Part shown: piece by piece, positions 16,916 to 26,074 of the stretch
How positions within the stretch are numbered: the stretch's first letter is position 1
Layout of the letters: each line of letters starts with the position of its first letter
DNA from: Sphingobacterium griseoflavum
GTDB taxonomy: Bacteria; Bacteroidota; Bacteroidia; Sphingobacteriales; Sphingobacteriaceae
DNA: 64,000 bases
Direction of reading: 5' to 3'
NCBI RefSeq assembly: GCF_014653155.1
Contig: NZ_BNAF01000002.1
Span: forward strand, 124,001 to 188,000
Position numbers and translations under genes: made by a program
Notes under the pieces: model-generated
What the model was told of the DNA's origin: nothing
The model's input: the letters and a program-made list of their open reading frames with translations, nothing else
The model's database searches: none

Positions 16916-19006
16916 TTAATCCGACTTCTCCCAAACATAAGCATAATTATTCTTCAAGATATAATAGTGCGCATGCCCGGACGAAGCTCCTTGTACCATA
17001 AACGCTATTGTTCCGGCTTCGTTTGATCCATCAAAGATAATAGCTCTTTTGGGATTAATCGTACATGTGGTTATGGCATTTTGATTTCTTAGCTGCCTTG
17101 CTATAATCCAAGAAGCTGATTGCAATGCTGCGGTGTCGTCCAATCGATTGGTTAGAGCGATGCGCCCAAACGGCGTTTCGATCAGGCGTATACCCTTTAC
17201 CGGCACATCCGCTTTGTAAAACGCTATCTGCGACGGATCTGCGTATCGTGACAAATCTCCCATAACTAGTCGCTTAAGTTTGGGATGATCCATGCTATCT
17301 AACGTAGTAACCAAGGCCGCTCTTCCCGTATGGATAATTGCAACAGCCAAATCGTGTTGCACGTTGTAAATCTTTAAACCTTGGAACATCTGCCGTCGCA
17401 ACCGTTGCACGCCCATACGGAAACTAAGCATCGCCGTGAACAAAAGAACCATAGCCAGTATGGACTTTCTGCGGCTATACCAAGACCACACCATCGTCAG
17501 CAGTATACCAATAAAAAAAAATAAATCAATTTTTTCCAAATAAATATCGCTCACTAAAGCAAATGGTAAAGATTGAATGATATCTAGTCCCATTAACATG
17601 AATGTACAGAGACCGTCCAAACATTTTCCCAGTATGATATTAAGCCAGGTTAAGGGTGAAACTGCCAATAAAATTCCGATATACATCAACAAAGTTGACG
17701 GAATTGCAACCAATAAATTACCCAAAAGGAAGTAGTTTGGGAATTGGTGGAAATAATAAAGCGCTAATGGACTGGTAAACAATTGCGCCGCAATCGATAC
17801 CCAAACAAGTTCCATCAAATATCTAGCAAGGAAGAATTTAGGCCGGAATAACGATCGCAGGAGAGGATATGCTGTAAACAGACCGAATGCCGCAGCGTAT
17901 GACAATTGGAATCCCACATCGAAAAGCAAAAACGGATCGAAGGCGACCAATACAAAGGCTGAAACGAAAAGCGAATTGATACCGCCATATCGCTTCTTTC
18001 CTAAATCGGCCAGCAGTAGAAAAGAGATCATAAGACCTGCCCTTAAAATAGACGGAGCCATTCCGGTCAGGATGACGTAACTCCATATCGCGATCAACAT
18101 ACAAGTATTCCGCACAAAACGTCCATATTTATAAAATTTAAGGCGGGAAAAAAGCAGGTTAAGCAAATAGAATACGAGGCCAACATGCATGCCCGAAACG
18201 CTCAATACATGGACGGTTCCTGTTACAGAAAACTTCTGTAAAATTTCGTCATTAAAGTCATTACGATATCCGAAAACAAGTGCTGCACAAACATTTAGAG
18301 ACGCGGGATCTGATATTACCTCTCCAAACTTATCTCTCAACCTATGGCGTAAGTGCAGCGCCATACTGACTAGCCAGTTTCCACTTCCCTTTTCTAAGAC
18401 ATGCCACTCCCCTTCTTGTAAGAAAGCTTGATGGTACACGTTCTTATTAGCTAAATATTGCTGATAATCAAACTGATGCGGATTATAAGCTGGCGGTATC
18501 TTCTGAAGCTTGTTGACAATTGCAATCTTATCTCCATAATTCAACGGCATGTTTGCCGTACGAACAACACTCACGATGATGGACCCAGAAGCAGGAAAGC
18601 GATCTTTACCTAACTGTCCTTGGGTGATGCTTATCGGAAATCTAATGATTTTTTCGCGAACCGTCGGTTCATTGCTAACGATGCCAATGACTGCATCTGC
18701 TTCATAGCCGTCTATCGCTAACTTCTGATGGATTGGTAGTCGATAGGCGATGGACTGAAAACCGACCCATACAAAACAGAAATAAAGAAGCACAGGAAAT
18801 ACAGCGCGCGGAAGAGTTTTTGAAAAGGCGGCGCAAAGAAACAATAAGGAGACAATGATCAGGAAAATAATGCTTGATAGATGGAGTAACGTAGTAGAAA
18901 CCTCGATATACCGACCGGCTACAATACCAAGCGAAAGGACTGAAAATAATTTTGCAAAGGGTGTTCTACGGAGTGCTTCGGCGATGCTAATTGCTACCAT
19001 TGACAT
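16916..19006 (-). CDS. comEC: ComEC/Rec2-family competence protein
   Basis: ComEC forms the inner-membrane channel for single-stranded DNA in natural transformation. The 696-residue protein has N-terminal membrane helices, an OB-like DUF4131 region (about 80-200), and the competence domain with its signature VHVLSVSGMHVGLVFYLLN and about seven to nine further helices. The soluble C-terminal part (about 545-696) lacks an HxHxDH metallo-beta-lactamase motif, so it looks degenerate or shortened, as in many Bacteroidota. It overlaps the HhH-barrel gene by 13 nt and abuts recQ. Confidence 0.9.
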   Translation of the reverse strand: MSMVAISIAEALRRTPFAKLFSVLSLGIVAGRYIEVSTTLLHLSSIIFLIIVSLLFLCAAFSKTLPRAVFPVLLYFCFVWVGFQSIAYRLPIHQKLAIDGYEADAVIGIVSNEPTVREKIIRFPISITQGQLGKDRFPASGSIIVSVVRTANMPLNYGDKIAIVNKLQKIPPAYNPHQFDYQQYLANKNVYHQAFLQEGEWHVLEKGSGNWLVSMALHLRHRLRDKFGEVISDPASLNVCAALVFGYRNDFNDEILQKFSVTGTVHVLSVSGMHVGLVFYLLNLLFSRLKFYKYGRFVRNTCMLIAIWSYVILTGMAPSILRAGLMISFLLLADLGKKRYGGINSLFVSAFVLVAFDPFLLFDVGFQLSYAAAFGLFTAYPLLRSLFRPKFFLARYLMELVWVSIAAQLFTSPLALYYFHQFPNYFLLGNLLVAIPSTLLMYIGILLAVSPLTWLNIILGKCLDGLCTFMLMGLDIIQSLPFALVSDIYLEKIDLFFFIGILLTMVWSWYSRRKSILAMVLLFTAMLSFRMGVQRLRRQMFQGLKIYNVQHDLAVAIIHTGRAALVTTLDSMDHPKLKRLVMGDLSRYADPSQIAFYKADVPVKGIRLIETPFGRIALTNRLDDTAALQSASWIIARQLRNQNAITTCTINPKRAIIFDGSNEAGTIAFMVQGASSGHAHYYILKNNYAYVWEKSD

Positions 19007-21024
19007 CGCATTTGAATTTTCACTTCAGAACGATATGGGCCGTCACTTTGGTCAAGACCCGTGCCTACCTTTTCCGCATCTCGGTAACGTGTAAAACTAT
19101 AGCGAGCCCATAGATCAATCTGTTTGTTTATCTTATACCGGATGTTCGCGTAGGAACGCCATCCTTTGCCGCTGTACAAGGGAAAGGCATTTGCATAGAG
19201 TACATCATTTTCGAAAGCATACAGCCTTGCGTCATAGGAATCAGTCGTGAAGTAAGCTACTCGGGCGTTCGCATGCAATCGCCCCCCTCGTACGTTCAAA
19301 AAAAGGTCTTGAAACAAAAGGATGCCTTTGTCGATCTGCTGTTCCTTCTGAACGGCTATGCGCTCAAAACGAGAGCGGATTTCCCAAGTGTTCGATAGCT
19401 TGTATTGAAAGTTCAACCGGACCTGTCGACGCTCTATGTCCACCAAATAACGCTCTGCGACATCCAATCTTGTATTCTCCTGCCGTATCCGATAACGATA
19501 CCGTAAGCCGACGTGCCCCTTTTTATACCATTGGTAGGTACCTTGCAGGAAAAGGTCTACAGCGCGACTAGGAGCATCGGCACGAAACCTGATCCACGGA
19601 AAGCGGACCGCGTCAGCATAGGCAATACAGACAAATTTCCTAGCCAGCTGGTATGATATCCCTCCGTATACACCCCGCTCGTTTGCCACGAGAGAACCTT
19701 CCCCCAATGCTTGGCTAAAAGGTGCATAGTAGGCGGGCTGATAATTGCGGTAGGTCAAGAACATCGAAACCTGCGGTGATAGACTGGCAAGCAAGCCATT
19801 TAACATGGCCCAAGTGCCATTAATATGGTAGGCAAATTCTCCATAGAGATAGATATTACGAATGGTAAATTGGTAGTTTGTCGAGGTATGCAAACTTGAC
19901 TGCGCAGAAAATCGATGGATATTGCGCAAGGCTGGCAAAGGAGTAATGGTTCCATTATACAAACTATAAACCCCCAAAGCCCCTACACGTAATCGCGCGC
20001 GTTCGTAAGATACATTTAATCCTGTTGTCAGGTGGTTGATTTGTTGCCGGTTCTTTAGTTCGTTGGGTGTCCGATGTAATCCGGATGTGGAAAGTGAACG
20101 AATTTCCACGCCTTCCTCCGTTTCTACACGATTTCCGGAGAGCTTACGCAAGGACACAAACGGCGTCATTGATAGCGCTTTCCATTGTAGCTTACCCGCG
20201 AAGCCTCGCAGGAAATTATATTCATTCATCGAAGTGTAGCTCCGCATATCGGCACCACTGCGTGCTGTCGTGGTGATCATAGGTCCTTTGCCAAAGCTCA
20301 GTCCATTCCAAATTACAAGACCTTGACCCACCTGCAACGCATAATCGCCCAACAGCAACTCCTTTAAAAACCCACTTCCTTTAACGTGCAAGCTGACACC
20401 ATAATGGTCAAAACCCCAACGCTGCTGCTGGCGAAAAAAAGGTTCTCCGGCATCCTTTTTCATATTGATAGCCAACCGGATATTCTCGCCCAAACGTAAC
20501 CTATATCGCACAGCGTAACGATTGGCATCGCCCAAGTATCGTGATCGCGAAGAATCCCTCATCGCATATCCTATTTGCCGCTCCAAGACACGCGCATAGC
20601 GCACGATCAGTTGCTGATTTACCTTACCCGTTTGGTGCAGCGAGCCTATTGGCCGCACGGTGACAAACGGCAACAACTTCTCGATCATTGGCAAATCGAA
20701 GCCCTCCACAGCCTGCAGCTCTAACACAGAAAGAAAATGGCCGGACAGCTCCCGATGCTGCAGCATACCCGCTATTTGAAGCGGTGTGATAAACAACAGG
20801 TCTGCTAAATCTTTTCCATCTGTCCGATTTAGATCTATTGGAAAGCGCTGGTAGTGGCGTAATACTTCTGTAAATTCACTCATATCCACCGCTTCATCCA
20901 ATCCCTCTAAAAGCTGTTCTATGATGGCTTCTTCTGTCTCTTCCGAAAGTGTAGTCTGTGCATGTGCCAACCCTTGGTATAGCACAAAAACACATAATGC
21001 AATGCCAGCTACATTAAAACACAT
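18994..21024 (-). CDS. ComEA-like helix-hairpin-helix domain fused to an outer-membrane beta-barrel
   Basis: 676 residues. A signal peptide (about 1-22, ending LAHAQ) and a short acidic helix are followed by a tandem helix-hairpin-helix unit at about 64-124 (IDLNRTDGKDLADLLFIT, then SGHFLSVLELQAVEGFD and KLLPFVTV). This closely follows the ComEA pattern. The remaining 550 residues alternate like a large beta-barrel with many Arg/Tyr girdle positions, ending IKIQMRCQW. HhH units bind DNA backbone without sequence preference. Because it overlaps comEC (13 nt) and a PorV-like gene (11 nt), I infer an outer-membrane DNA receptor or channel, but this is not demonstrated. Confidence 0.8.
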   Translation of the reverse strand: MCFNVAGIALCVFVLYQGLAHAQTTLSEETEEAIIEQLLEGLDEAVDMSEFTEVLRHYQRFPIDLNRTDGKDLADLLFITPLQIAGMLQHRELSGHFLSVLELQAVEGFDLPMIEKLLPFVTVRPIGSLHQTGKVNQQLIVRYARVLERQIGYAMRDSSRSRYLGDANRYAVRYRLRLGENIRLAINMKKDAGEPFFRQQQRWGFDHYGVSLHVKGSGFLKELLLGDYALQVGQGLVIWNGLSFGKGPMITTTARSGADMRSYTSMNEYNFLRGFAGKLQWKALSMTPFVSLRKLSGNRVETEEGVEIRSLSTSGLHRTPNELKNRQQINHLTTGLNVSYERARLRVGALGVYSLYNGTITPLPALRNIHRFSAQSSLHTSTNYQFTIRNIYLYGEFAYHINGTWAMLNGLLASLSPQVSMFLTYRNYQPAYYAPFSQALGEGSLVANERGVYGGISYQLARKFVCIAYADAVRFPWIRFRADAPSRAVDLFLQGTYQWYKKGHVGLRYRYRIRQENTRLDVAERYLVDIERRQVRLNFQYKLSNTWEIRSRFERIAVQKEQQIDKGILLFQDLFLNVRGGRLHANARVAYFTTDSYDARLYAFENDVLYANAFPLYSGKGWRSYANIRYKINKQIDLWARYSFTRYRDAEKVGTGLDQSDGPYRSEVKIQMRCQW

Positions 21025-21814
21025 AAGACATCGCGATTTGTGGAGATGTTCCCAACGTAGGATGAAAAGTAGATGCTAGATCAATTTGCCAACATCTTTT
21101 AACGATACCAATGCCAGCCGTGTAACGAAACGGGTTGGAAGCCCAGCCGCCTCGAATGCAGAGCGGTTGGACAAAACGGTAGGTGATGCCCGTGCGATAC
21201 TCCCAATCTAACGCATTTTCACGCCAAATATCAGCGGCTGCCTGCACCTCTTCCGTCAATTGAAACAATGTACCTAAACCAACCTGTCGCGGAATCCGTT
21301 GATCCACCCAGGGCATAAAAGATGCGCTAGAGATATTCCGCCAAAATACACCGATCTTCCATCTGCTAAGCATTTGGTACTGAAAGCCTAAATCGGCACT
21401 AAATTGCCGTTCACTCTCATAAAACTGCACGCCAAATTGATGGTAATTCACGCTTACGGAAGAAGAAAATCGATGGCCAAAGGCACGCGCAAAGGAAATG
21501 CCGGCTTTCAGGAGGCTAATCACATCAAATATACCATAGTTTACAGCGCTGATACCTATAACATGGGAAGAAGCAAACGGAACGGCCAAATAAAACGCTT
21601 GTGAAGCGACGCCCGTTCCCACAAAATGTTGCTGATAAGCGCTGCCCACAGCCAGTCGCTTTAGCGATGTAATTCCTGCCGGATTATCATGCAGCGCAAA
21701 CACTCCCTCCCGCGCTATACCAGCACCGCCGGCACCTAAAAAAGGTGCTGGAGAAAATTGTTGAGCAGATAATCGGAAGGAGATTACTAGGAGAAGTAAT
21801 ACCTTGATTATCAT
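21014..21814 (-). CDS. PorV/PorQ-like outer-membrane barrel protein
   Basis: A 266-residue exported protein with signal peptide (MIIKVLLLLVISFRLSAQ). The N-terminal GAGGAGIAREGVFALHDNPAGI motif is typical of FadL/PorV/PorQ-type barrels, and strands run to the C-terminal IAMSYVF. PorV and PorQ work in type IX secretion, but this protein is shorter than those. It is the first gene of the comEC run and overlaps the HhH-barrel gene by 11 nt. Function is unknown. A partner or assembly factor of the downstream barrel is an inference from the overlap. Confidence 0.72.
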   Translation of the reverse strand: MIIKVLLLLVISFRLSAQQFSPAPFLGAGGAGIAREGVFALHDNPAGITSLKRLAVGSAYQQHFVGTGVASQAFYLAVPFASSHVIGISAVNYGIFDVISLLKAGISFARAFGHRFSSSVSVNYHQFGVQFYESERQFSADLGFQYQMLSRWKIGVFWRNISSASFMPWVDQRIPRQVGLGTLFQLTEEVQAAADIWRENALDWEYRTGITYRFVQPLCIRGGWASNPFRYTAGIGIVKRCWQIDLASTFHPTLGTSPQIAMSYVF

Positions 21815-21998
21815 AATTCATTATAATTGATGGTTAAATATAAAAAAAATCTTCTAAAGAAAAAACAGCAGGAAGAAAAGTAAATGAATGGCTGCCAATA
21901 AACAGGCATTTATTTATGAAATGATGAAGACGCACGTGGCGGCTAGTTTGGTTTGTGACGATCCTTCCATCTATTGAAGACAACAAAAAACAAGGAAA

Positions 21999-22024
21999 GG
22001 CTGCCCACATCAAAATGGACAGCC
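21999..22024 (-). terminator. Terminator of the ATP synthase operon
   Basis: GGCTGCCCA (21999-22007) and TGGACAGCC (22016-22024) form a stem with one mismatch. On the minus strand it is followed by CTTTCCTTGTTTTTTG. It lies 28 nt after atpG. The rest of the 21815-22051 gap holds nothing I can identify. Confidence 0.6.
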
Positions 22025-22051
22025 CTTCGACCTTATAAAAATAATTAAAAT

Positions 22052-22939
22052 TTAGCCGTTAGACAACGCTGCTGCACCGGATACAATCTCCGTTAATTCA
22101 GTTGTGATCGCAGCTTGACGGGCTTGGTTATAGGAAAGCTTCAACGACTTCAATAAGTCCCCCGCATTTTCCGTTGCTTTATCCATTGCAGTCATCCGGG
22201 CCCCGTGTTCAGAAGCATTGGAATCTAGCACAGCTTTAAAAAGCTGTGTTTTGATAGCCTTTGGAATCAACTCCTCTATAATCTTTTCCTTTGATGGCTC
22301 GATAATATAATCGACCTCATTCGCTGCATTCTCGGCTTGAGAGCTTTCCGGTGGAAGTAAAGGCAGCAACTGCTCAGCACTCATGATCTGCACAGCAGCA
22401 TTCCGAAATTCGTTATACACAATCTCCACACGATCGATGTTTCCGGCTTTAAACTCGTCCATAACATAGGATGTCACCTGCGAGACATTAAGAAAATTCA
22501 AGTCGTTGTAAAGATCATTGTAGTTACCGATCACTTGAAAGCCACGCTTCTGGAAGAAATCATGACCACGTTTGCCGATAGCGATAATACGCAAATTTCC
22601 GCGTGCATGCTGCTCTGCATATTTACTAAAAATCAGATTGTTAGCCATTTTTATCGCATTCGCGTTGAACGCGCCTGCCAATCCTCTGTTGGATGTCAAT
22701 ACAATAACCAGCACTTTAGTCGGTATACGATCCTGCGTATACGGAGAGTCGTTACCTTCAACAGAAGCAGAAACTTGTGCTAAAATATCTCTTAGCTTAT
22801 TGGCGTAAGGGCGTAACTGTACAATAGCATTTGTTGCACGCTTCAGTTTCGCCGCCGCAACCATTTTCATGGCTTTGGTGATCTGCTGCGTGGAGGTTAC
22901 CGAGCTAATCCGGTTTCTTACTTCTTTTAAATTTGCCAT
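22052..22939 (-). CDS. atpG: F1 ATP synthase gamma subunit
   Basis: The rotating central stalk subunit. At 295 residues it has the conserved N-terminal helix MANLKEVRNRISSVTSTQQITKAMKMVAAAKL, cut here only by its natural Ser/Thr positions, the middle Rossmann-like part (VIVLTSNRGLAGAFNANAI) and the C-terminal helix ending SYNQARQAAITTELTEIVSG. It is the last gene of the operon, 74 nt after atpA. The beta and epsilon genes (atpD, atpC) do not follow, as is common in Bacteroidota. Confidence 0.97.
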   Translation of the reverse strand: MANLKEVRNRISSVTSTQQITKAMKMVAAAKLKRATNAIVQLRPYANKLRDILAQVSASVEGNDSPYTQDRIPTKVLVIVLTSNRGLAGAFNANAIKMANNLIFSKYAEQHARGNLRIIAIGKRGHDFFQKRGFQVIGNYNDLYNDLNFLNVSQVTSYVMDEFKAGNIDRVEIVYNEFRNAAVQIMSAEQLLPLLPPESSQAENAANEVDYIIEPSKEKIIEELIPKAIKTQLFKAVLDSNASEHGARMTAMDKATENAGDLLKSLKLSYNQARQAAITTELTEIVSGAAALSNG

Positions 22940-23013
22940 ATACTAGAGTAGATTGAGTATAAAGTAGTGTGTATGGAGTATACCGATACGCAATACGCTA
23001 TACACCTATCCGA

Positions 23014-24588
23014 TTAATATTTTGCTGCTAATTCTTTAGCGACTTTTTCTAAGACATCCGTCAACTCATCCGTAAATTTACCGGCTTTTAAGCTCGCCAA
23101 GACTTCTGGATGACGCTGCTCTAGCTGCATCAAATATTCCTCCTCAAATTGACGAACACTCTTAACTGGAACCGAACGGAACAAGCCTTTCGTACCTGCG
23201 TAGATAATAGCTACTTGCTTCTCTACCGATACGGGCGAATACTGTCCTTGCTTCAAAATTTCAACGTTGCGGATACCTTTATCCAATACCGCTTTAGTTG
23301 CCGCATCCAAATCGGAACCGAACTTTGCAAAAGCTTCCAGCTCACGGAACTGCGCCTGATCCAATTTCAATGTACCAGCAACTTTCTTCATCGACTTGAT
23401 CTGTGCATTACCACCCACACGTGATACGGAGATACCTACGTTGATCGCAGGACGGATACCAGCGTTGAACAAGTTAGACTCCAAGAAAATCTGACCATCA
23501 GTAATGGAGATTACGTTAGTTGGGATATACGCAGAAACGTCACCAGCTTGTGTTTCAATGATAGGAAGTGCAGTTAAAGAACCGCCACCTTTTACCAAAT
23601 GCTTAATGGAATCAGGAAGGTCGTTCATATTACGAGCGATCTCATCTGACGCATTGATTTTTGCAGCACGCTCCAATAAACGGGAGTGCAAATAGAATAC
23701 GTCACCTGGATATGCTTCACGTCCCGGTGGGCGACGCAACAACAACGACACCTCGCGGTACGCCACGGCTTGTTTCGACAAATCATCATACACGATCAAT
23801 GCCGGACGACCTGTATCACGGAAAAATTCTCCGATCGCAGCACCTGACATTGGGGCATAGAACTGCAGAGGCGCAGGATCAGAAGCAGAAGCCGCTACCA
23901 CAATGGTATAGGCCATGGCACCTTTTTCTTCCAATACTCGAACGATATTGGCAACCGTAGAGTTTTTCTGACCTACTGCAACATATATACAGAACACAGG
24001 CTGCCCTGCATCATAAAATTCCTTTTGGTTTAAGATCGTGTCAATGCAAACTGCCGTTTTACCTGTTTGACGATCCCCAATAACCAGTTCCCGTTGACCG
24101 CGCCCAACCGGAATCATCGCATCAATCGCCTTGATACCTGTTTGTAATGGCTCCGTAACTGGTTGACGATAGATAACGCCCGGTGCTTTACGCTCAATAG
24201 GCATTTCATACGTTTCGCCAGTGATCGGTCCTTTACCATCAATAGGTTGACCTAGGGTGTTCACTACACGCCCTAACATACCCTCACCAACCTTGATCGA
24301 TGCGATACGTTTGGTACGTTTAACCGTGTCACCTTCTTTAATTTCGTCCGAAGGTCCTAAAAGCACAACACCTGCGTTGTCTTCCTCGAGGTTTAGCACA
24401 ATACCTTCTAATCCGTTATCAAATTCAACCAACTCACCGGACTGAACTTTAGTTAAGCCGTAAATACGAGCAATACCGTCACCCACAGTAAGTACGGTAC
24501 CCACTTCCTCGAGTTCGGCTTCTGATTTAAAGCCTGACAACTGCTCTCTAAGAATTGCCGAAACTTCATCTGGTCTTACCTCTATCAT
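23014..24588 (-). CDS. atpA: F1 ATP synthase alpha subunit
   Basis: The non-catalytic nucleotide-binding subunit of F1, 524 residues. The P-loop [13 protein letters not shown], the Arg-finger region [15 protein letters not shown] and the C-terminal helical domain are all present. It starts [17 protein letters not shown], the normal N-terminus that contacts the delta subunit. It sits between atpH and atpG on the minus strand. Confidence 0.98.
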   Translation of the reverse strand: MIEVRPDEVSAILREQLSGFKSEAELEEVGTVLTVGDGIARIYGLTKVQSGELVEFDNGLEGIVLNLEEDNAGVVLLGPSDEIKEGDTVKRTKRIASIKVGEGMLGRVVNTLGQPIDGKGPITGETYEMPIERKAPGVIYRQPVTEPLQTGIKAIDAMIPVGRGQRELVIGDRQTGKTAVCIDTILNQKEFYDAGQPVFCIYVAVGQKNSTVANIVRVLEEKGAMAYTIVVAASASDPAPLQFYAPMSGAAIGEFFRDTGRPALIVYDDLSKQAVAYREVSLLLRRPPGREAYPGDVFYLHSRLLERAAKINASDEIARNMNDLPDSIKHLVKGGGSLTALPIIETQAGDVSAYIPTNVISITDGQIFLESNLFNAGIRPAINVGISVSRVGGNAQIKSMKKVAGTLKLDQAQFRELEAFAKFGSDLDAATKAVLDKGIRNVEILKQGQYSPVSVEKQVAIIYAGTKGLFRSVPVKSVRQFEEEYLMQLEQRHPEVLASLKAGKFTDELTDVLEKVAKELAAKY

Positions 24589-24645
24589 TGTAATTATTAT
24601 AAGGGGTTTTTGATTTTATTTTATTATCCAACAAGTTCAAGATGA

Positions 24646-25191
24646 CTATACGCCTTGACTTACGAAATATTTATCCAATTTTTGCAACTTACCAGCAATA
24701 CTAGCATCTACCTGCTTATCACCCACGCGCAGCACAAAGCCACCGATTAAAGACGAGTCTACTTTGTTCTTTAATAAAACTTTAGCGCCCACCTCTTTTG
24801 AAATCTTGGCCTGCAGCTCACCCAAATTCGCTTCCGACATCGCGGCCGCTGAAAAAACAGTTGCGTTGACAATGCCCTTTACTTCGTTGTATTCTCGAAT
24901 AAATTCCTGCAAAATGTCCAAAAGGATATCCGCACGCCCTTTGCTAACCAAAATGGTAAAAAAGGAAACCACCAATGGGTTAACCTTATTATCAAAAATC
25001 GCCAACAAAATGCTGCGCTTTTTATCACTGCTGATAATTGGGTTTTTAAGAACTGCTTGGATTTCCGTATTAGACTTAAGGACCGCTATAACCTGCTCGA
25101 CATCCGATTTCACTGCATCCAAGTCTCCTTGCTCCTGCACCAATTCAAGAAGGGATTTTGCGTACCTCGAGGCGACTGTAAAAATTGACAT
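24646..25191 (-). CDS. atpH: F1 ATP synthase delta subunit
   Basis: Links the b stator to the top of F1. The 181-residue protein starts MSIFTVASRYAKSLLELVQEQG. The alpha-helical N-terminal domain contains LKNPIISSDKKRSIL, and the C-terminal region ends LLKNKVDSSLIGGFVLRVGDKQVDASIAGKL (read in pieces), which is the standard family signature. It lies between atpF and atpA. Confidence 0.95.
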   Translation of the reverse strand: MSIFTVASRYAKSLLELVQEQGDLDAVKSDVEQVIAVLKSNTEIQAVLKNPIISSDKKRSILLAIFDNKVNPLVVSFFTILVSKGRADILLDILQEFIREYNEVKGIVNATVFSAAAMSEANLGELQAKISKEVGAKVLLKNKVDSSLIGGFVLRVGDKQVDASIAGKLQKLDKYFVSQGV

Positions 25192-25247
25192 GCTATTAAA
25201 TTAATAATTAAAAATTAAATACTAAAAAAGCGAAGCGCTCTTCTCTG

Positions 25248-25748
25248 CTAGTTTAATTTAACATCCTTCACCAAATCGGCAACAAATGCTTCCTGCTTAT
25301 CTTGGTCTGCAAATTCTTTTGTTAACACTTTACGGGCGATATCCAAGGAAAGAGAAGAAACCTGATTTTTAACGGCGGCTAATGCCAAATTTTTCTGCTC
25401 TTCAATTTCAATTTTTGCCTGTTCTAAAATCCGCTTGCTGGACTCTTGCGCCTCGTGCTTAGCTTCGGAAACAATCTTATCTTTAAGTTCTTTCGCCTCT
25501 TTCAGAATCTCGTCCCGCTCTACACGTGCTTCCTTCAGCAATTGCTCATTTTCATTCGTCAAGCGGGTCATCTCCAATTTAGCTTTCTCCGCTGAAGCCA
25601 ACGCATCAGAAATACCCTTTTCGCGATCCTCCAACGCATTGATGATTGGCTTCCAAGCAAATTTACCTAAGATAAATATTACAATCAATAAAATGATAAT
25701 CTGCCAAAAGAACAAACCATATGAGAACTGATTAATTAATGCTTCCAT
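25248..25748 (-). CDS. atpF: Fo ATP synthase subunit b
   Basis: The peripheral stator subunit, 166 residues. One N-terminal membrane helix (FFWQIIILLIVIFILGKFAW) is followed by a long charged coiled coil rich in Glu, Lys and Ala, ending EAFVADLVKDVKLN. It begins 99 nt after atpE, across a terminator-like hairpin pair that may lower its expression relative to the c subunit. Confidence 0.95.
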   Translation of the reverse strand: MEALINQFSYGLFFWQIIILLIVIFILGKFAWKPIINALEDREKGISDALASAEKAKLEMTRLTNENEQLLKEARVERDEILKEAKELKDKIVSEAKHEAQESSKRILEQAKIEIEEQKNLALAAVKNQVSSLSLDIARKVLTKEFADQDKQEAFVADLVKDVKLN

Positions 25749-25782
25749 TGTATATAGTCTAAGATATAAAGTGTTATTTTTT

Positions 25783-25829
25783 GTGCTTTGAAAAAAGCAC
25801 CTTTTGCAACCAACCGTTGCAAAGGGTGC
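25783..25829 (-). terminator. Overlapping hairpins between atpE and atpF (candidate attenuator)
   Basis: In the mRNA direction a strong stem forms first: 25829-25816 with 25810-25797 (GCACCCTTTGCAAC and its partner, one C-A mismatch, 5-nt loop). A run of six U (plus-strand 25796-25791) follows immediately, which is the shape of an intrinsic terminator. A second perfect 7-bp hairpin (25800-25794 with 25789-25783, GTGCTTT/AAAGCAC) reuses four bases (GCAC, 25797-25800) of the first, so the two are mutually exclusive. Confidence 0.65.
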
Positions 25830-25847
25830 CTTGTACGATACACTGGA

Positions 25848-26036
25848 TTATTTACCCAAGATTAAAGCACCGAATGCTAAACCTTCTACTAGGGCACCAA
25901 TGATGATCATAGCAGTTTGAATTTTAGATGCTGCTTCTGGTTGGCGAGCGATAGCTTCCATAGCGGAACCACCGATTTTACCTAAACCTAAACCTGCACC
26001 GATTACGATTAAACCTGCTCCAATTAAGTTGTACAT
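25848..26036 (-). CDS. atpE: Fo ATP synthase subunit c
   Basis: The proteolipid of the c-ring. Only 62 residues: a Gly-rich first helix (GAGLIVIGAGLGLGKIGG), the polar loop IARQPEA, and a second helix with the ion-binding Glu in GALVEGLAFGALI. Glu is followed by Gly, not Ser or Thr, and no Na+-type Gln is evident in helix 1, so proton coupling is likely. It is at the short end for the family. It is followed by a strong hairpin before atpF. Confidence 0.95.
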   Translation of the reverse strand: MYNLIGAGLIVIGAGLGLGKIGGSAMEAIARQPEAASKIQTAMIIIGALVEGLAFGALILGK

Positions 26037-26074
26037 AGTAATGAATTTATAATATAAAATTTAACAAAAAATGC

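Noticed and set aside
21014..21814. Calling the first gene of the comEC run PorV or PorQ of type IX secretion
   Set aside because: It is shorter than either and no other secretion gene is nearby. Only the N-terminal barrel motif is shared.
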